In this document: positions 49,289 through 60,000 of the stretch, in pieces | Numbering within the stretch: the first letter of the stretch is position 1 | Layout: every line of letters begins with the position of its first letter | Assembly (NCBI RefSeq): GCF_900105535.1 | Contig: NZ_LT629779.1 | Coordinates: forward strand, 744,001 to 808,000 | Length of the DNA stretch: 64,000 nucleotides | Direction of reading: 5' to 3' | Source: Pseudarthrobacter equi | Lineage (GTDB): Bacteria > Actinomycetota > Actinomycetes > Actinomycetales > Micrococcaceae | Notes under the pieces: generated by a model | Told to the model about the DNA's origin: nothing | Seen by the model: the letters and a program-made list of their open reading frames with translations, nothing else | Databases searched by the model: none | Program-made: the position numbers and the translations under genes

Positions 49289-50047
49289 ATGCCCGCCGAC
49301 GCATCAGCCCCCTCCGCTGCAGCCCTGCCTGCTGCTTCGTCCGCCGCGATGCTGTCCGCTGCTGCTTCCGCTTCCGCTGCGCAGCTGCCCGCCCGTCGGC
49401 CTGCCCGGCAACTGCTGCTTGAAGCCGCCGCCCGGCTGTTCTATGCCCAGGGCGTGGGCGCCACGGGGATCGACACCATCACAACCGCGGCCGGCGTCGC
49501 GAAGAAAAGCCTCTACAACAACTTCGCGTCCAAAGCCGATCTGGTGGCCGCCTACCTCGAAGCCCGCCATGAGGAATGGCTGGAACTGTACCGCGACCGG
49601 GTGGCAATTGCCGCCACCCCTGCCGAACGGGTCCTCGCCGTGTTCGACGCCTACCTGGACCACGCCAATTTCGCTTACGAGCACGGCTTCCGCGGCTGCG
49701 GCCTGCTGAATGCGGCGGCCGAACTGCCCGTCGGCCATCCCGGGCGGCTGGCGGTCCGGCAGCATAAGGAAGAGGTGGAGCACCTGCTGGCCACGCATTT
49801 GGCTGACCACCTGGCCGGTCGTTCCGCGGCCGCCGCGTTTTCTGCCCGTGCTGAACGGACTACAGGGCTCGCGGAGCACCGTCCTGAGCCCGCCGATTCC
49901 TCGGATCAGGCTGAACGGGCTGCGGTGCTCGCGCAGCACCTCTCCTTCCTCCTCGAGGGGGCGATGGCGAGGGCCGGCCTCGAAGGCAACGACGCCAGCC
50001 TCCGGGACGCCAAACGCATTGCTCAACAGATGCTGGCAGGACTGTGA
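49289..50047 (+). CDS. TetR family regulator
   Basis: This 252-residue protein has an HTH at ~60-90 (GIDTITTAAGVAKKSLYNNFASKADLVAAYLE). The first 35 residues are Ala/Ser-rich. The effector domain holds RGCGLLNAAAELPVGHPG. A 34-bp palindrome directly upstream suggests autoregulation. It overlaps the EamA transporter by GTGA, which is probably its target. Confidence 0.92.
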   Translation: MPADASAPSAAALPAASSAAMLSAAASASAAQLPARRPARQLLLEAAARLFYAQGVGATGIDTITTAAGVAKKSLYNNFASKADLVAAYLEARHEEWLELYRDRVAIAATPAERVLAVFDAYLDHANFAYEHGFRGCGLLNAAAELPVGHPGRLAVRQHKEEVEHLLATHLADHLAGRSAAAAFSARAERTTGLAEHRPEPADSSDQAERAAVLAQHLSFLLEGAMARAGLEGNDASLRDAKRIAQQMLAGL

Positions 50048-51204
50048 CAGGCAGCCACCGGCCAGACAACGGCGCAGCTGGATTCCCTGGGAAAAGCACC
50101 CCTGCAACCCGGATGCACGGCATCGGGAGCCCCACAACCGTGAGCACGGGGACAGATTCCCCAGGGACAGGCAGCCCCGCTTCAGGCGTCGCTGTGCATG
50201 CCGGGCACGGCAACGCGCCGCTCTGGGGTGCCCTGTTCGTCGTCGCGGCTTCGATCCTGTGGGGCACCACCGGGACAGCCGCCACGCTCGCCCCCGGGGT
50301 GAGCCCGTTGGCCATCGGCGCCGTGGCGATGGGGGTGGGCGGGCTGCTCCAGGCGATGTCCGCGGCCCGGGCCATCAGGCGGCAGGGGCCCGGCATCCTG
50401 CGGCGGTGGCGGCTTGTGGCAGTCGGAGCGGCCGCGGTGGCCGTATATCCCCTGGCGTTCTACAGTTCCATGCACCTGTCCGGAGTGGCCGTGGGAACTG
50501 TGGTTTCCATCGGCTCGGCGCCCGTAGCTGCGGCCCTGATCGAACGGTTTACCGACCGGAAGCCGCTGACCCGACGCTGGATCATTGGTGCGTTCCTTGG
50601 CGTGGGCGGAGCGGCGCTGCTCTCGTTCGCCGGCCACAGTCCCGGGACCGCCGCCGGTACAGACGGCGAGGCCTGGGATTCCACGGCTGGAATTTTCCTG
50701 GGCCTGCTGGCCGGCGGCACGTATGCCCTCTACTCGTGGGCGGCGCACCGGCTCATCGGCGGTGGCATCCCGTCCCGGGCGGCGATGGGCAGCATCTTCG
50801 GGCTGGGCGGGCTGTTGCTGATGCCCGTCCTGGCCGTCACGGGTGCACCGCTGCTGGACTCCTGGACCAACTTCTCGGTGGGCGCTTACATGGCGTTGGT
50901 ACCGATGTTTGCCGGCTACATCCTGTTCGGCTGGGGCCTGGCGCGGGTCCGGGCCAGCACGGCCACCAGCATCTCGCTGCTGGAAACGGTAGTGGCAGCT
51001 GTCCTGGCCGTCCTGGTAGTGGGGGAGCGGCTCCCGGCACTTGGCTGGCTTGGCGCCGCCGTCGTCCTCGGCAGCCTCTTCATCCTGACGCCGCGGACCC
51101 AGCGCACCCGGCTGCCTGCCGCCCCGGCGGAAACCATGCCGTCAGCGCCGGAGGCCGCAGGGACTCAGCCTGCAAGCGTCGGCCACCAGGACATCAGCCG
51201 GTAA
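50044..51204 (+). CDS. EamA/DMT family transporter
   Basis: This 386-residue, ten-segment drug/metabolite transporter carries two EamA repeats (ALFVVAASILWGTTGTAAT and, later, GIFLGLLAGGTYALYSWAAHRL). It lies GTG-coupled after TetR, so it is an exporter induced by an unknown compound. The first ~55 and the last ~35 residues are Pro/Ser/Gly-rich extensions, and the C-terminal end is coded by the first unit of a 27-bp tandem array. Confidence 0.9.
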   Translation: MTGSHRPDNGAAGFPGKSTPATRMHGIGSPTTVSTGTDSPGTGSPASGVAVHAGHGNAPLWGALFVVAASILWGTTGTAATLAPGVSPLAIGAVAMGVGGLLQAMSAARAIRRQGPGILRRWRLVAVGAAAVAVYPLAFYSSMHLSGVAVGTVVSIGSAPVAAALIERFTDRKPLTRRWIIGAFLGVGGAALLSFAGHSPGTAAGTDGEAWDSTAGIFLGLLAGGTYALYSWAAHRLIGGGIPSRAAMGSIFGLGGLLLMPVLAVTGAPLLDSWTNFSVGAYMALVPMFAGYILFGWGLARVRASTATSISLLETVVAAVLAVLVVGERLPALGWLGAAVVLGSLFILTPRTQRTRLPAAPAETMPSAPEAAGTQPASVGHQDISR

Positions 51205-51394
51205 CCCGGCCACCAGGACATCAGCCGGTAGCCCGGCCCCGGGTACGTCAGCCGGTAGCCCTGTAGCGAGAACGGCAGCCGGTTGCCCGGTCCCGGAGAC
51301 GGTAGCCGGTTGACCGCCACAGGAACGTCAGCCGTAACCCGGCCACCAGGACATCAGCCGGCAGCCCTGCCGCGGAAAGTCAGCCGGTAGCCTT
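51181..51394. repeat. 27-bp tandem array, eight units, in a convergent intergenic region
   Basis: Units at 51181, 51208, 51235, 51262, 51289, 51316 (25 bp), 51341 and 51368 share CAGCCGGTAGCCC-like cores, for example GGCCACCAGGACATCAGCC followed by GGTAACCC. A degenerate ninth unit precedes them inside the EamA gene. The array covers the ends of both convergent genes, and several units hold in-frame TAA/TAG. Confidence 0.85.
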
Positions 51395-51679
51395 GCCACG
51401 CTGCGTGCCGCGCCCGGTGGCCGGACGGTTCAGCAGGAGGCAGCCACCCAGCACCAGCAGCATAGCGCCCACCACCACGGCGGCCAGCTCCTGGCTGCCA
51501 ATGCCTGCGGCGACGATCGCGAAAGCGAGCAGGCACACCAGACAGCCAGGCACGAGGCCCGGCGGAATGCGGCGGGACGGGTAACCGGAGAGCAGCTCCA
51601 TGGCCAGATGGGGATCGTCGGCGATCAGTCCGAGCTCCAGCTCCTTGAGCAGCCTCCGCTCCTCTTCGGACATTGGCAT
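51380..51679 (-). CDS. DUF3040 family small membrane protein
   Basis: This 99-residue protein begins MPMSEEERRLLKELELGL, the DUF3040 hallmark, followed by two hydrophobic segments (VPGCLVCLLAFAIVAAGIGS; LAAVVVGAMLLVLGGCLLL). The function is unknown. Its C-terminal end lies in the last unit of the 27-bp array. Confidence 0.85.
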   Translation of the reverse strand: MPMSEEERRLLKELELGLIADDPHLAMELLSGYPSRRIPPGLVPGCLVCLLAFAIVAAGIGSQELAAVVVGAMLLVLGGCLLLNRPATGRGTQRGKATG

Positions 51680-51781
51680 CGGATGCCCCTGGGTTCCATG
51701 AGACGCGGGTATCGCTTATGACGCTAAGAGCCTTCCACCATCGAGTCAAGGGTTCGCGTTGCCCACCGCCACAATCCCGGG

Positions 51782-52321
51782 TTACTCCGTGCCGGGGACG
51801 TCGTAAACCAGCGAGCCTGTACCGATCCGGACACCGCGGGTGGGCACGTGCGGCGTCAGCTTGGCGGGTGGCATCAGGTGTTCCACGGGCCGTCCGGCAA
51901 GCAGGACGCAGTAATCGGCGATGAGGCGGCGGTGGCAGCGCCACCACACGGTTTCGCTGCACATGATCGCAGTCTGTTCGTCCTGCGCCGCAGCCAGCAG
52001 CTCGCCGACGGCGGCCCCGAAATCAGGCGACCGCATGTAGGCGGCGTAGGCGCGGAAGGAGTCGTTGCGCAGGGCGGTGTCGGGGGAATCCGGAGGCAGC
52101 TTGCGGAATCCGCCCAGCCGCCGCTCCCAGCGGTAGCTGATCCCCGCGTCGGGCAGCCACGTGGACATCAGGTCCTTGCCGAACTGCGGGTGCTTGCGGC
52201 TGCCCGGGCCGATCCGCACGTCCACCAGGGAGGTCACGCCCGCTGATGCCAGCAGCGCGGCGAAGTCCTCCTGCGCGGCGGTGCCGTGCCCAACAGTGAA
52301 TAGCGCCTTCATCCAAGCCAT
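51782..52321 (-). CDS. DUF488 family protein
   Basis: This 179-residue protein shows the DUF488 motifs FTVGHGTAAQEDFAALL, SLVDVRIGPGSRKHPQFG and the Cys/His pair MCSETVWWRCHRRLIADYC. The biological role of the family is unclear. ATG 52312 is an alternative start. Confidence 0.88.
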   Translation of the reverse strand: MAWMKALFTVGHGTAAQEDFAALLASAGVTSLVDVRIGPGSRKHPQFGKDLMSTWLPDAGISYRWERRLGGFRKLPPDSPDTALRNDSFRAYAAYMRSPDFGAAVGELLAAAQDEQTAIMCSETVWWRCHRRLIADYCVLLAGRPVEHLMPPAKLTPHVPTRGVRIGTGSLVYDVPGTE

Positions 52322-52499
52322 GATAGGCAGGCCCGCGAAGCGGGGTTAGGGCACCGGTTTGGCACGCGGCTCAGGACGCGTTCCAGGCACGCGCCTCAGC
52401 ACCGGTTTAGGGCAGCGCACGACGGCGGGACCGCGGCCCGCGCGGTCGGCGCACCGTCGGCGCACCCAAGGCGAAATCGGCGCTACACCGGAAAGCCGC

Positions 52500-53546
52500 C
52501 TACCGTCGTCGTAATTCTGCGAACTCGATGGACGGAACGATGGCTCCCGCGTCCCGCTCCACGAAGTTGGTGCCCGGCGGCACGAGGTCGTCGATGGCGT
52601 CCAGGACCGGCTCGCTGAGCCGGACACCCGCCGCGCCGAGATAGGCCTGAAGATGTTCCTCATTGCGGGGCCCGATGATCACGCTGCTGATGGCCGGGTG
52701 GGTCAGGGCGAACCCGATGGACAGGTCCACCAGCGAAAGTTCCAGCTTGTCCGCCAGCCGGGCCAGCGCATCCGCGGCAAGGAGCTTGCGCTCGCTGGCG
52801 GGCCCCGAAATGTCATACCGGCCCGGGAGTGAGTGCACCCGGGTGGGGGCCTTGCCGGCCTCGAAGGTGAAGCTTCCGGAGAGCCATCCGCCCGCCAGCG
52901 GACCGTAGGCCAGGACACCGAGCCCGTACTGCTGGGCGATGGGCAGGACATCGCGTTCATTCCCGCGGACCAGCATGGAATACGGCACCTGGTTGCCCAG
53001 CGGAGGAATGAGGTGGTTGGTGTTGGCCAGCCACTGGGCCTCCACCAGCTGCGCCGGTGTAAAGACGGACGTGCCGTAATACAGGATCTTGCCCTGCCGG
53101 ATCAGGTCGTTGAGCGTGGTGATGGTTTCCAGCACATCGGTGTTGTAGTCCGGCCGGTGCGCCTGGTAGAGGTCGATCCGGTCCGTCTGCAGCCTGCGCA
53201 GGCTGCCCTCCACGGCTTGGGTGATCCAGCGGCGGGAGTTGCCGGAATGGGCCGGGTTGGCGCTCATCTGGCCGTGGAACTTAGTGGCCAGGAAAACGTC
53301 GTCGCGCCGGCCGCGCAGGGCCCGCCCCACTACCTGCTCGGATTCGCCTTGGGAGTAGACGTCAGCCGTGTCGATGGCGGTGATGCCCGAGTCAAGGGCG
53401 GCGTGGATGATGCGGATGCTTTCGTCCGCGCCGGTGGGGGCCCCGTGCGGACCGCCGGCGCCTTCGCCGAAGTTCATGGTGCCAAGGGTGAGTTGGCTGA
53501 TTGGGGTGCCCGAACGTCCGAACACCCTCAGTTCGCTGAGGCTCAT
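52500..53546 (-). CDS. Aldo/keto reductase
   Basis: This 348-residue (beta/alpha)8 NADPH oxidoreductase has ITAIDTADVYSQGESEQVVGRALRGRRDDVFLATKFHG (catalytic Asp, Tyr, Lys), DLYQAHRPDYN (His variant) and IIGPRNEEHLQ near the C-terminus. It starts at MSLSELRVFGRSGTPISQLTLGTMNFG, and upstream in-frame sequence is not AKR-like. The substrate is unknown. It diverges from malQ. Confidence 0.92.
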   Translation of the reverse strand: MSLSELRVFGRSGTPISQLTLGTMNFGEGAGGPHGAPTGADESIRIIHAALDSGITAIDTADVYSQGESEQVVGRALRGRRDDVFLATKFHGQMSANPAHSGNSRRWITQAVEGSLRRLQTDRIDLYQAHRPDYNTDVLETITTLNDLIRQGKILYYGTSVFTPAQLVEAQWLANTNHLIPPLGNQVPYSMLVRGNERDVLPIAQQYGLGVLAYGPLAGGWLSGSFTFEAGKAPTRVHSLPGRYDISGPASERKLLAADALARLADKLELSLVDLSIGFALTHPAISSVIIGPRNEEHLQAYLGAAGVRLSEPVLDAIDDLVPPGTNFVERDAGAIVPSIEFAELRRR

Positions 53547-53905
53547 CCCCGGTTCCCTCCTGTTGGCTGCGTGCCAGTTGCGTATATACCTGAATGCCTG
53601 TTGCTGTCTGCCTGGTCCCGGCGCGTCGTCGAGTGATTTATACGTGCCGCCGGTCGTCACGAGGCTACACAGATTCACTTCCACCCGGCGGAATCCCGCC
53701 TTGTTCCTTCTCTTTTCGACGCGGGAGGTAACGCAGGGAAGCGGGCGTGACGTTTTGTGGCGGGCAGGCCGGTTCCGGTCCGCAGTTTCGTCCCGCGGCA
53801 GCACTGCAATAATCTGAATCAACGGTTGTGCGCGGGGGTGCAAACGCCCGGTGCAACGTGCAGCACGTAAGTTCAGGCCCATCACACCAGACGAGGCGGA
53901 CACGC
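53547..53905. other. Divergent spacer between aldo/keto reductase and malQ
   Basis: This 359-bp spacer has an AT-richer part with TAATCT as a possible -10 near 53812 and ACGAGGCGGA as ribosome site for malQ. No gene or repeat is seen. Confidence 0.4.
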
Positions 53906-56098
53906 ATGACGGCATCAGACCAGCAACACGTAATACGGCGGAACGCGCCCGCGGAACCACCGGCCGTGGATGCCCACCTGCTGCAGCAGCTCGCGGACGC
54001 CCATGGGGTGGGCACTTCCTTCCAGGGCTGGGACGGGTTGCCGCACGCAGTTTCCCTGGAGACCCTGTCGAAGGTCCTGGGCGCTTTGGGCGTGCCGGCC
54101 CATACCGATGAACAAATCCGGGCCGGGCTGGCCGAAGCGGAACTGGCACCCTGGCGCAAAACGCTGCCTCCCGCCGTCGTAATCCAGCAAGGCGAGCCGG
54201 CCCAGGTACCGGTCCACATCCCCGACGGCGTCCCGGTGAGCCTCCGCATCAGCCTTGAAGGCGGTGCCGGGAGCGTGGACGCGGCCCAGCAGGACGTGTG
54301 GGTGCAGCCGCGGGACGTGGACGGCGTGGCCATGGGCCGGGCCACCTTCGCCCTGCCGCAGGACCTTCCGCTCGGCTGGCACACGCTGCACGCGGAGGCC
54401 GGGAGCGTCACCGCCACCGCAACCCTCGTGGTGACGCCGGCCCGGCTGGATACTGCCCGGGACCTTGAGGAGCGGCGTGGCTGGGGGCTCGCCACCCAGC
54501 TGTACTCCGTGCGTTCGAAGCGTTCCTGGGGAATCGGGGATTTCTCCGACCTTGCCGACCTCGCCGCACTCAGTGGAGCCCGCGGCGCCGATTACGTGCT
54601 CGTCAACCCCCTGCACGCCGCAGAACCGGTTCCGCCGGTGCAGCCCTCACCGTATTCGCCGTCCACCCGGCGGTTCTTCAACCCGATCTATATCCGGATC
54701 GAGGCCATTCCGGAGCTTGCCTATCTGCGCCCCCGCAAGCGCGCCGCGCTGGAGAAGCTGCGCGAGGAAGTGGCAGGGCTCAACAAGGACGCCGAACGGC
54801 TGGACCGGGACGCGGTCTACGCCGCGAAACTGCAGGCCCTGGAGCTGCTGTACCACACGCGCCGGTCGCCGTCCCGGCAGGCGGCCTTCGACGAGTTCTG
54901 CCGCATTTCCGGCAGCGGCCTGGATGACTTTGCCCTCTGGTCAGCCATCCGCGAGGACGCTACGCCGGACGACCCCATGTGGACGGACCCCGCGTTCTCG
55001 CTGGATTCGCAGGAGGCGCAGGCGCTGCGGGGAAGGCTTGAGGACCGGATTGGCTTCCATCGGTGGCTGCAGTGGATCTGCGACGAGCAGCTGGAGAGCG
55101 CGCAGCAGGCAGCGCTGCGTTCGGGGATGCGGCTGGGCGTGGTGCATGACCTCGCAGTCGGCGTGGACCACAGCAGCGCGGACGCGTGGACGCTGAAGGG
55201 CGTCCTCACCCCCGCCACCAGTGTTGGCGCGCCGCCGGACATGTACAACCAGCAGGGCCAGGACTGGGGCCAGCCGCCGTGGCATCCGGTCCGGCTGGCC
55301 GAAGCGGGTTACCAGCCGTTCCGTAACATGCTGGCCACCGTGCTTCGGCATGCCGGCGGCATCCGGGTGGACCACATCCTGGGACTGTTCCGGCTGTGGT
55401 GGATCCCCAGCGGCAACGCCCCCGGCGACGGCGCCTACGTGAAGTACGACCATGAGGCACTGATCGGCATCCTGGCCCTGGAAGCGCACCGGGCAGGGGC
55501 CGTGGTGATTGGCGAGGACCTGGGCACCTTCGAACCGTGGGTGCGGGACTACCTTGCCGCGCGCGGCATTCTGGGTACATCCATTCTTTGGTTTGAGTAC
55601 GACGGCGATTCCCCCCTTGCGCCCGAAAAGTACCGTACGCAGGCGCTTTCCAGCGTCAACACCCACGATCTACCGCCCACGGCCGGTTACCTGGCCGGGG
55701 ACCACGTGGCATTGCGCAGCCACTTGGGTCTGCTGGAACGGTCCGAGGCCGAAGAGCGTGCCCAGCACAACGCGTCCCTGGAAAAGATGTTCGCGCTGCT
55801 CCGCGAACGCGGCTACCTGCCCGGAGCCGGCACCGGCGGTGACGCAGAGGAGCAGACCATCGAGGCCCTGCACCTGCTGCTGAGCCAGACGCCGTCCGTG
55901 CTGCTGGGCGTGGCGCTGGTGGATGCGGTGGGGGAGCGGCGGGTGCAGAACCAGCCCGGAACCACCGAGGAGCTCTACCCCAATTGGCAGGTGCCGCTGG
56001 CCGGCCCGGACGGTAAGCCGGTATTCCTTGACGACCTCCCCGCCAACGCGCGGTTCAACTCGCTGCTAGCGGCGGTGGAGGAGGCCCTGCACGGCTAG
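53906..56098 (+). CDS. malQ: 4-alpha-glucanotransferase (amylomaltase), GH77
   Basis: This 730-residue protein has GH77 landmarks: GLATQLYSVRSKRSWGIGDFSDLADLA, RGADYVLVNPLHA, nucleophile region GIRVDHILGLFRLWW (Asp489), acid/base VVIGEDLGTF (Glu537) and VNTHDLP (Asp588). It transfers maltodextrin units and works with the secreted amylase in this region. ATG 53906 is used because the frame upstream is not conserved. The N-terminal ~170 residues are the extra domain seen in actinobacterial MalQ. Confidence 0.95.
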   Translation: MTASDQQHVIRRNAPAEPPAVDAHLLQQLADAHGVGTSFQGWDGLPHAVSLETLSKVLGALGVPAHTDEQIRAGLAEAELAPWRKTLPPAVVIQQGEPAQVPVHIPDGVPVSLRISLEGGAGSVDAAQQDVWVQPRDVDGVAMGRATFALPQDLPLGWHTLHAEAGSVTATATLVVTPARLDTARDLEERRGWGLATQLYSVRSKRSWGIGDFSDLADLAALSGARGADYVLVNPLHAAEPVPPVQPSPYSPSTRRFFNPIYIRIEAIPELAYLRPRKRAALEKLREEVAGLNKDAERLDRDAVYAAKLQALELLYHTRRSPSRQAAFDEFCRISGSGLDDFALWSAIREDATPDDPMWTDPAFSLDSQEAQALRGRLEDRIGFHRWLQWICDEQLESAQQAALRSGMRLGVVHDLAVGVDHSSADAWTLKGVLTPATSVGAPPDMYNQQGQDWGQPPWHPVRLAEAGYQPFRNMLATVLRHAGGIRVDHILGLFRLWWIPSGNAPGDGAYVKYDHEALIGILALEAHRAGAVVIGEDLGTFEPWVRDYLAARGILGTSILWFEYDGDSPLAPEKYRTQALSSVNTHDLPPTAGYLAGDHVALRSHLGLLERSEAEERAQHNASLEKMFALLRERGYLPGAGTGGDAEEQTIEALHLLLSQTPSVLLGVALVDAVGERRVQNQPGTTEELYPNWQVPLAGPDGKPVFLDDLPANARFNSLLAAVEEALHG

Positions 56099-56118
56099 TC
56101 AATTGTGAGGAGAACGCG

Positions 56119-57027
56119 ATGAACGGCGAACCAGTACTGGTGGTCGGCGGTACCGGCATGCTCGGCGGCCAGGTGGTCACCGCGCTGCTGGACCGGGGTA
56201 AGGAAGTCCGCGCCCTGGTGCGGCCCGGATCGGATGCATCGCGGCTCGAAGCCCGGGGAGTGCAGATTGCCCGGGGCGACATGATGGACCCCCAATCCCT
56301 GGACCAGGCCATGGCGGGGGCGGACGCCGTGATCACCACAGCTGCCGGCTACACAAAGCACCGCAAGGGCGACAGCCCCGCAACCGACACCACGGGCAAC
56401 GCGAACCTTGCGGAAGCGGCCGCCCGGGCAGGTGTCCGGCGCTTTGTCCTCACCAGCATCCTGACCTGCGACGAAACCCCGCAGGTGCCGCACTTCTGGC
56501 ACAAGAAGCTCATGGAGGACAAGCTCGAAGGGCTCGGCGTACCGTTCGTTGCGCTGCGGCCGGGCGCCTTCCTGGACCAGGTCACGCGGTTCGGCGGTGA
56601 CCCCGTGGCCAAGGGCAAACTGATGTGGTTCGGTTCGCCCAACGTTCCGCTGACCTTTGTGCTCACCCCTGACCTTGCCGGTTACCTGGCAGATGCCGTA
56701 GATGCTCCGGGGGTCGACGGGGAACGGATCGACATCGGCTGGGACCGGCCGGTCCGCATGAAGGACGTGGCGGACATGATGGGCCGGCTCAGCGGATCGA
56801 GGGTAGGGGTCCGCTCTGTGCCCTTGAGGGTGTTGAAGACTGCGGGAGTGGTGCTGGGGCGGGTGAACCCGACGGTGCCGGATATGGCGTCCATGATGGG
56901 CTGGTTCCAGACCGGCCGCTACGTCGCAAACACCACCCGGCAGCGGGCCGTCTTCGGGCCGCCGCCCACGGCCGAGGATGCCATCCGGCGGCTGCTCGGC
57001 ATCCTCGGCCATCCGGCCGACAGGTAG
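56119..57027 (+). CDS. NAD(P)H-binding NmrA-like / atypical SDR protein
   Basis: This 302-residue protein begins EPVLVVGGTGMLGGQVVTALLDRGKEVRALVRPGSDASRL, a GxxGxxG nucleotide site of the NmrA/atypical SDR group, and lacks a canonical YxxxK site. DAVITTAAGYTKHRKGD and ILTCDETPQVPHFWHKKLMED follow. It starts 20 bp after malQ. The role is unknown, perhaps a redox sensor or quinone reductase. Confidence 0.85.
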   Translation: MNGEPVLVVGGTGMLGGQVVTALLDRGKEVRALVRPGSDASRLEARGVQIARGDMMDPQSLDQAMAGADAVITTAAGYTKHRKGDSPATDTTGNANLAEAAARAGVRRFVLTSILTCDETPQVPHFWHKKLMEDKLEGLGVPFVALRPGAFLDQVTRFGGDPVAKGKLMWFGSPNVPLTFVLTPDLAGYLADAVDAPGVDGERIDIGWDRPVRMKDVADMMGRLSGSRVGVRSVPLRVLKTAGVVLGRVNPTVPDMASMMGWFQTGRYVANTTRQRAVFGPPPTAEDAIRRLLGILGHPADR

Positions 57028-57037
57028 GTCAGCCCCG

Positions 57038-60000
57038 CTATCCGGCGGTGATCACGTGGGTGAAGTGGTCGTACCGGAAGGTGACCGGGCCGCCGTCGTG
57101 CTCCAACGCGATGTTGGCGCCGGGGGAAGCTCCGCCGGCCCCGTAGCTCACGTTCCAGGACCGGTCCAGGGCGGCTTTGAACTCGTAGCTGCCGGCCGGG
57201 AGGTCCGGAAAGGTCAGTTTCCAGATGAGGCTGGCAGGGTCCAGGGTGAGCTGAGCCTGGTCGCACGCGGGATCCCAGTCCGCTGTGCAGCCGAGTTCAC
57301 TGTCCATGCTGCCTGCGGCGGCAACGGCCCCGGGCTGCTGCGCGGCATAGGTGGCGCTCAGCAGGTGTGTGCTGCTGTCGTAGCGGAAGGTGACCGGGCC
57401 GCCCGGGTGGTCCAGGAGGATGTTCTGTCCTGCAGGTTGGCCGTCGGCACCGTAGTTCGCATCCCAGTTGCCGTTGAGGGCCGCCTTGTACTCGTAGGTG
57501 CCGGCCGGCAGGTTTGCGGTCAACCGCCAGATCCGGTCCGCCGGGTCCAGGACCAGCTGCGCCTGGGCGCAGGCAGGGTCCCAGTCCGCCGCGCAGCCCA
57601 TCGCCTTGTTCATTGATCCGGCCACCGCCACCGAATCCGGCTGCGGCGCCTCACCCACAGTGACCGTCCGGGTCCCGCTGGCAACGCTGAACCCGGGCCT
57701 GGACAGGAGAGCGCGGTACTGCACCGTGGTGCCGTCGGCCAAGGCGGAGATGTCATCGGTGGCCGAGTACACGGGGGAGGAATCGTCAGTTCCCACGGCC
57801 GTCCACTCTCCGCCGCTGATGCTCCGCTGGAAGGACACCACGTTGCTGGACTTTTCGGGATCGGCTGTGGCGCTGAGCTCGACTGCACCCTGGACGTTGC
57901 TGCCCTCTGCGGGCTGCTGCAGTGTCAGGACCGGGGCGGGAACGCTTGCATTGCGTGCCTGGCTGGTGGAGGTATGCCCGCCGTTATCGAGCACTGTGGC
58001 GCGGTACTCCACGGAGGTCCCGGCGTCCAAGGCGGCGACGTCGTGGAACACCTGGTATGGCGCGGCGTCGTCCGTGCCGATCGGGGTCCAGTTTCCGCCC
58101 GCCTGCTTCGCCTCGAAGGTGACCTCGTAGAACGAAGTACCGCCGACGTCGGCCGTCACCTGAAGCCGCCCGTTGTCGCCGGCGGCCGGCGCCGGTTGTT
58201 GAAGGACGACGGCGGGAGCGGACTTGGAGTGCGGGATGCGGCCGGAGGACTGGTAGACCACTGTTGAAAGCGGCGGCACGGTGACCGTCAGGGTGCCGGC
58301 GTCGGAGGTCTTGGCCTTGGCTGGTGCGTCGCCGTAGATGCGGGTGTAGTTTCGCTTGGCGATGTAGGTGGGAACTTCGGCGGTCTGGGGCTGCCCGCTG
58401 TTGTTCAGTGCCACCACGTATTCGCGCTGGTCCTTGGCATCGGTACGGGAGAAAGCGTAGATGCCGGGGCCGTCGGAGGCGTAGCGGCCTTGCTGGGCGC
58501 CGTTCCGCAAGGTCGGATGTTCCTTGGTGAGGGCGGCCAGTTCGCTGATTCCGGTGTAGAGCGGATGGGCGGTGTTGAAGTTGTCCGTGGCGTGGGTGGC
58601 GTCCGTGCCCAGCAGATCGTCGTCCAGGTATTCCGGCACTTGGCTGGCGAACAGCGTTTGCCGGGCGTCCTGGTCTCCACCCGGCCCCGTGAAGCCCTGC
58701 TCGTCCCCGTAGTAGACCACGGGGTTGCCGCGGGAGAAGTACATGAGTTCGTGGGCAAGCCGGTCGCGGGCCACCTTCTCGGCGTCCGTCGCTCGGGGAT
58801 TGTCGGCAGCGATGAAGCTGCCGATGCGGCCCATGTCATGGTTGCCCAGGAACGTGGGGAGTTGGTAGGCGTTTGAGTCAGCGTCGGTGTACCAGTCATC
58901 GCCTGCGAAGAAATCCTGCAGCGTGCTGGCGTCCTGGCCTTTGGACGCGAAGTTCCGCGCTGCGTCCTGAAACGGAAAGTCGAGGACGGCCTGCATCCGG
59001 TTCCTCGTAGTGAACTGCGAGGTGAAGCTCTTGGAGGTGTCGAAGACCTCGCCGAACATGAAGAACTCGTCCTTGCCCTGTTCCTTGGCGTAATTGAGCA
59101 CGTCCGGACCGAAGTCCTGCCAGAACTCGTCGTTAACGTGCTTCATAGTGTCGATCCGGAAACCGTCAACCCCGAAGTCGCGGATCCAGTTCTTGTAGAT
59201 GTCCTTCATGCCGGTGACCACCGTGGGGTGTTCCGTGAACAGGTCGTCCAGGCCGAAGAAGTCCCCGTAGAACGAGTCCTCTCCGGTGAAGGTGGTGTCA
59301 CCCCTGTTGTGATACAGCGTGGGATCGTTGAGCCACGCCGGGACCTTGAGGTCCTCTTCGCCGGGTTCCAAGACCGGTTTGTAAGGGAATGAGGTGGCTG
59401 CATCCAGTTTCGGGAAGGCGTCCGTCCCCGCGTAGTCGCGGTCATCGAAGGTCTGCCCGTCGGCAGTTTTGTAGGGGACGGCGTCCTTGGGGACGTAGCC
59501 TTTCCGTTCATTCTTGTCGCCGTAGCCGATGACGTCCGCCGTGTGGTTGGTGATGATGTCGAAGTAGACCTTCATTCCGCGGGCGTGGGCTTCGTCGATG
59601 AGTGCCTTGAGTTCGGCGTTGGTGCCCAAATGGGGATCGATTTGGGTAAAGTCGGTGACCCAGTAGCCGTGGTAGCCGGCCGATTTGTCCTCTGGCTGTA
59701 CCGCCTTGTTCTTGAAGCTTGGCGTGAGCCAGATGGACGTGGTGCCGAGGCCCTGGATGTAGTCGATCTTGTTTCGGAGCCCGGCCAGGTCGCCGCCGTT
59801 GTAAAAGCCCTTCTTGGTGGGGTCGAAGCCGGACACCATGGGGTCGGAGCCCAGGCCTCCCTGGTCATTGGCGGTGCTGCCGTTGCTGAACCTGTCTGCC
59901 ATGACGAAGTAGAAGTTCTCGTCGGTCACAGGGGCGCGGAGCGAGTGTTGGGCCGCCGACGCCGGGTCCTTCGGGGCAGGGGCGGCCTGTGCCGGGAGCG

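Noticed and set aside
51181..51394. Tandem array as a possible CRISPR
   Set aside because: Units are contiguous 27-bp degenerate repeats with no unique spacers and no cas genes nearby.
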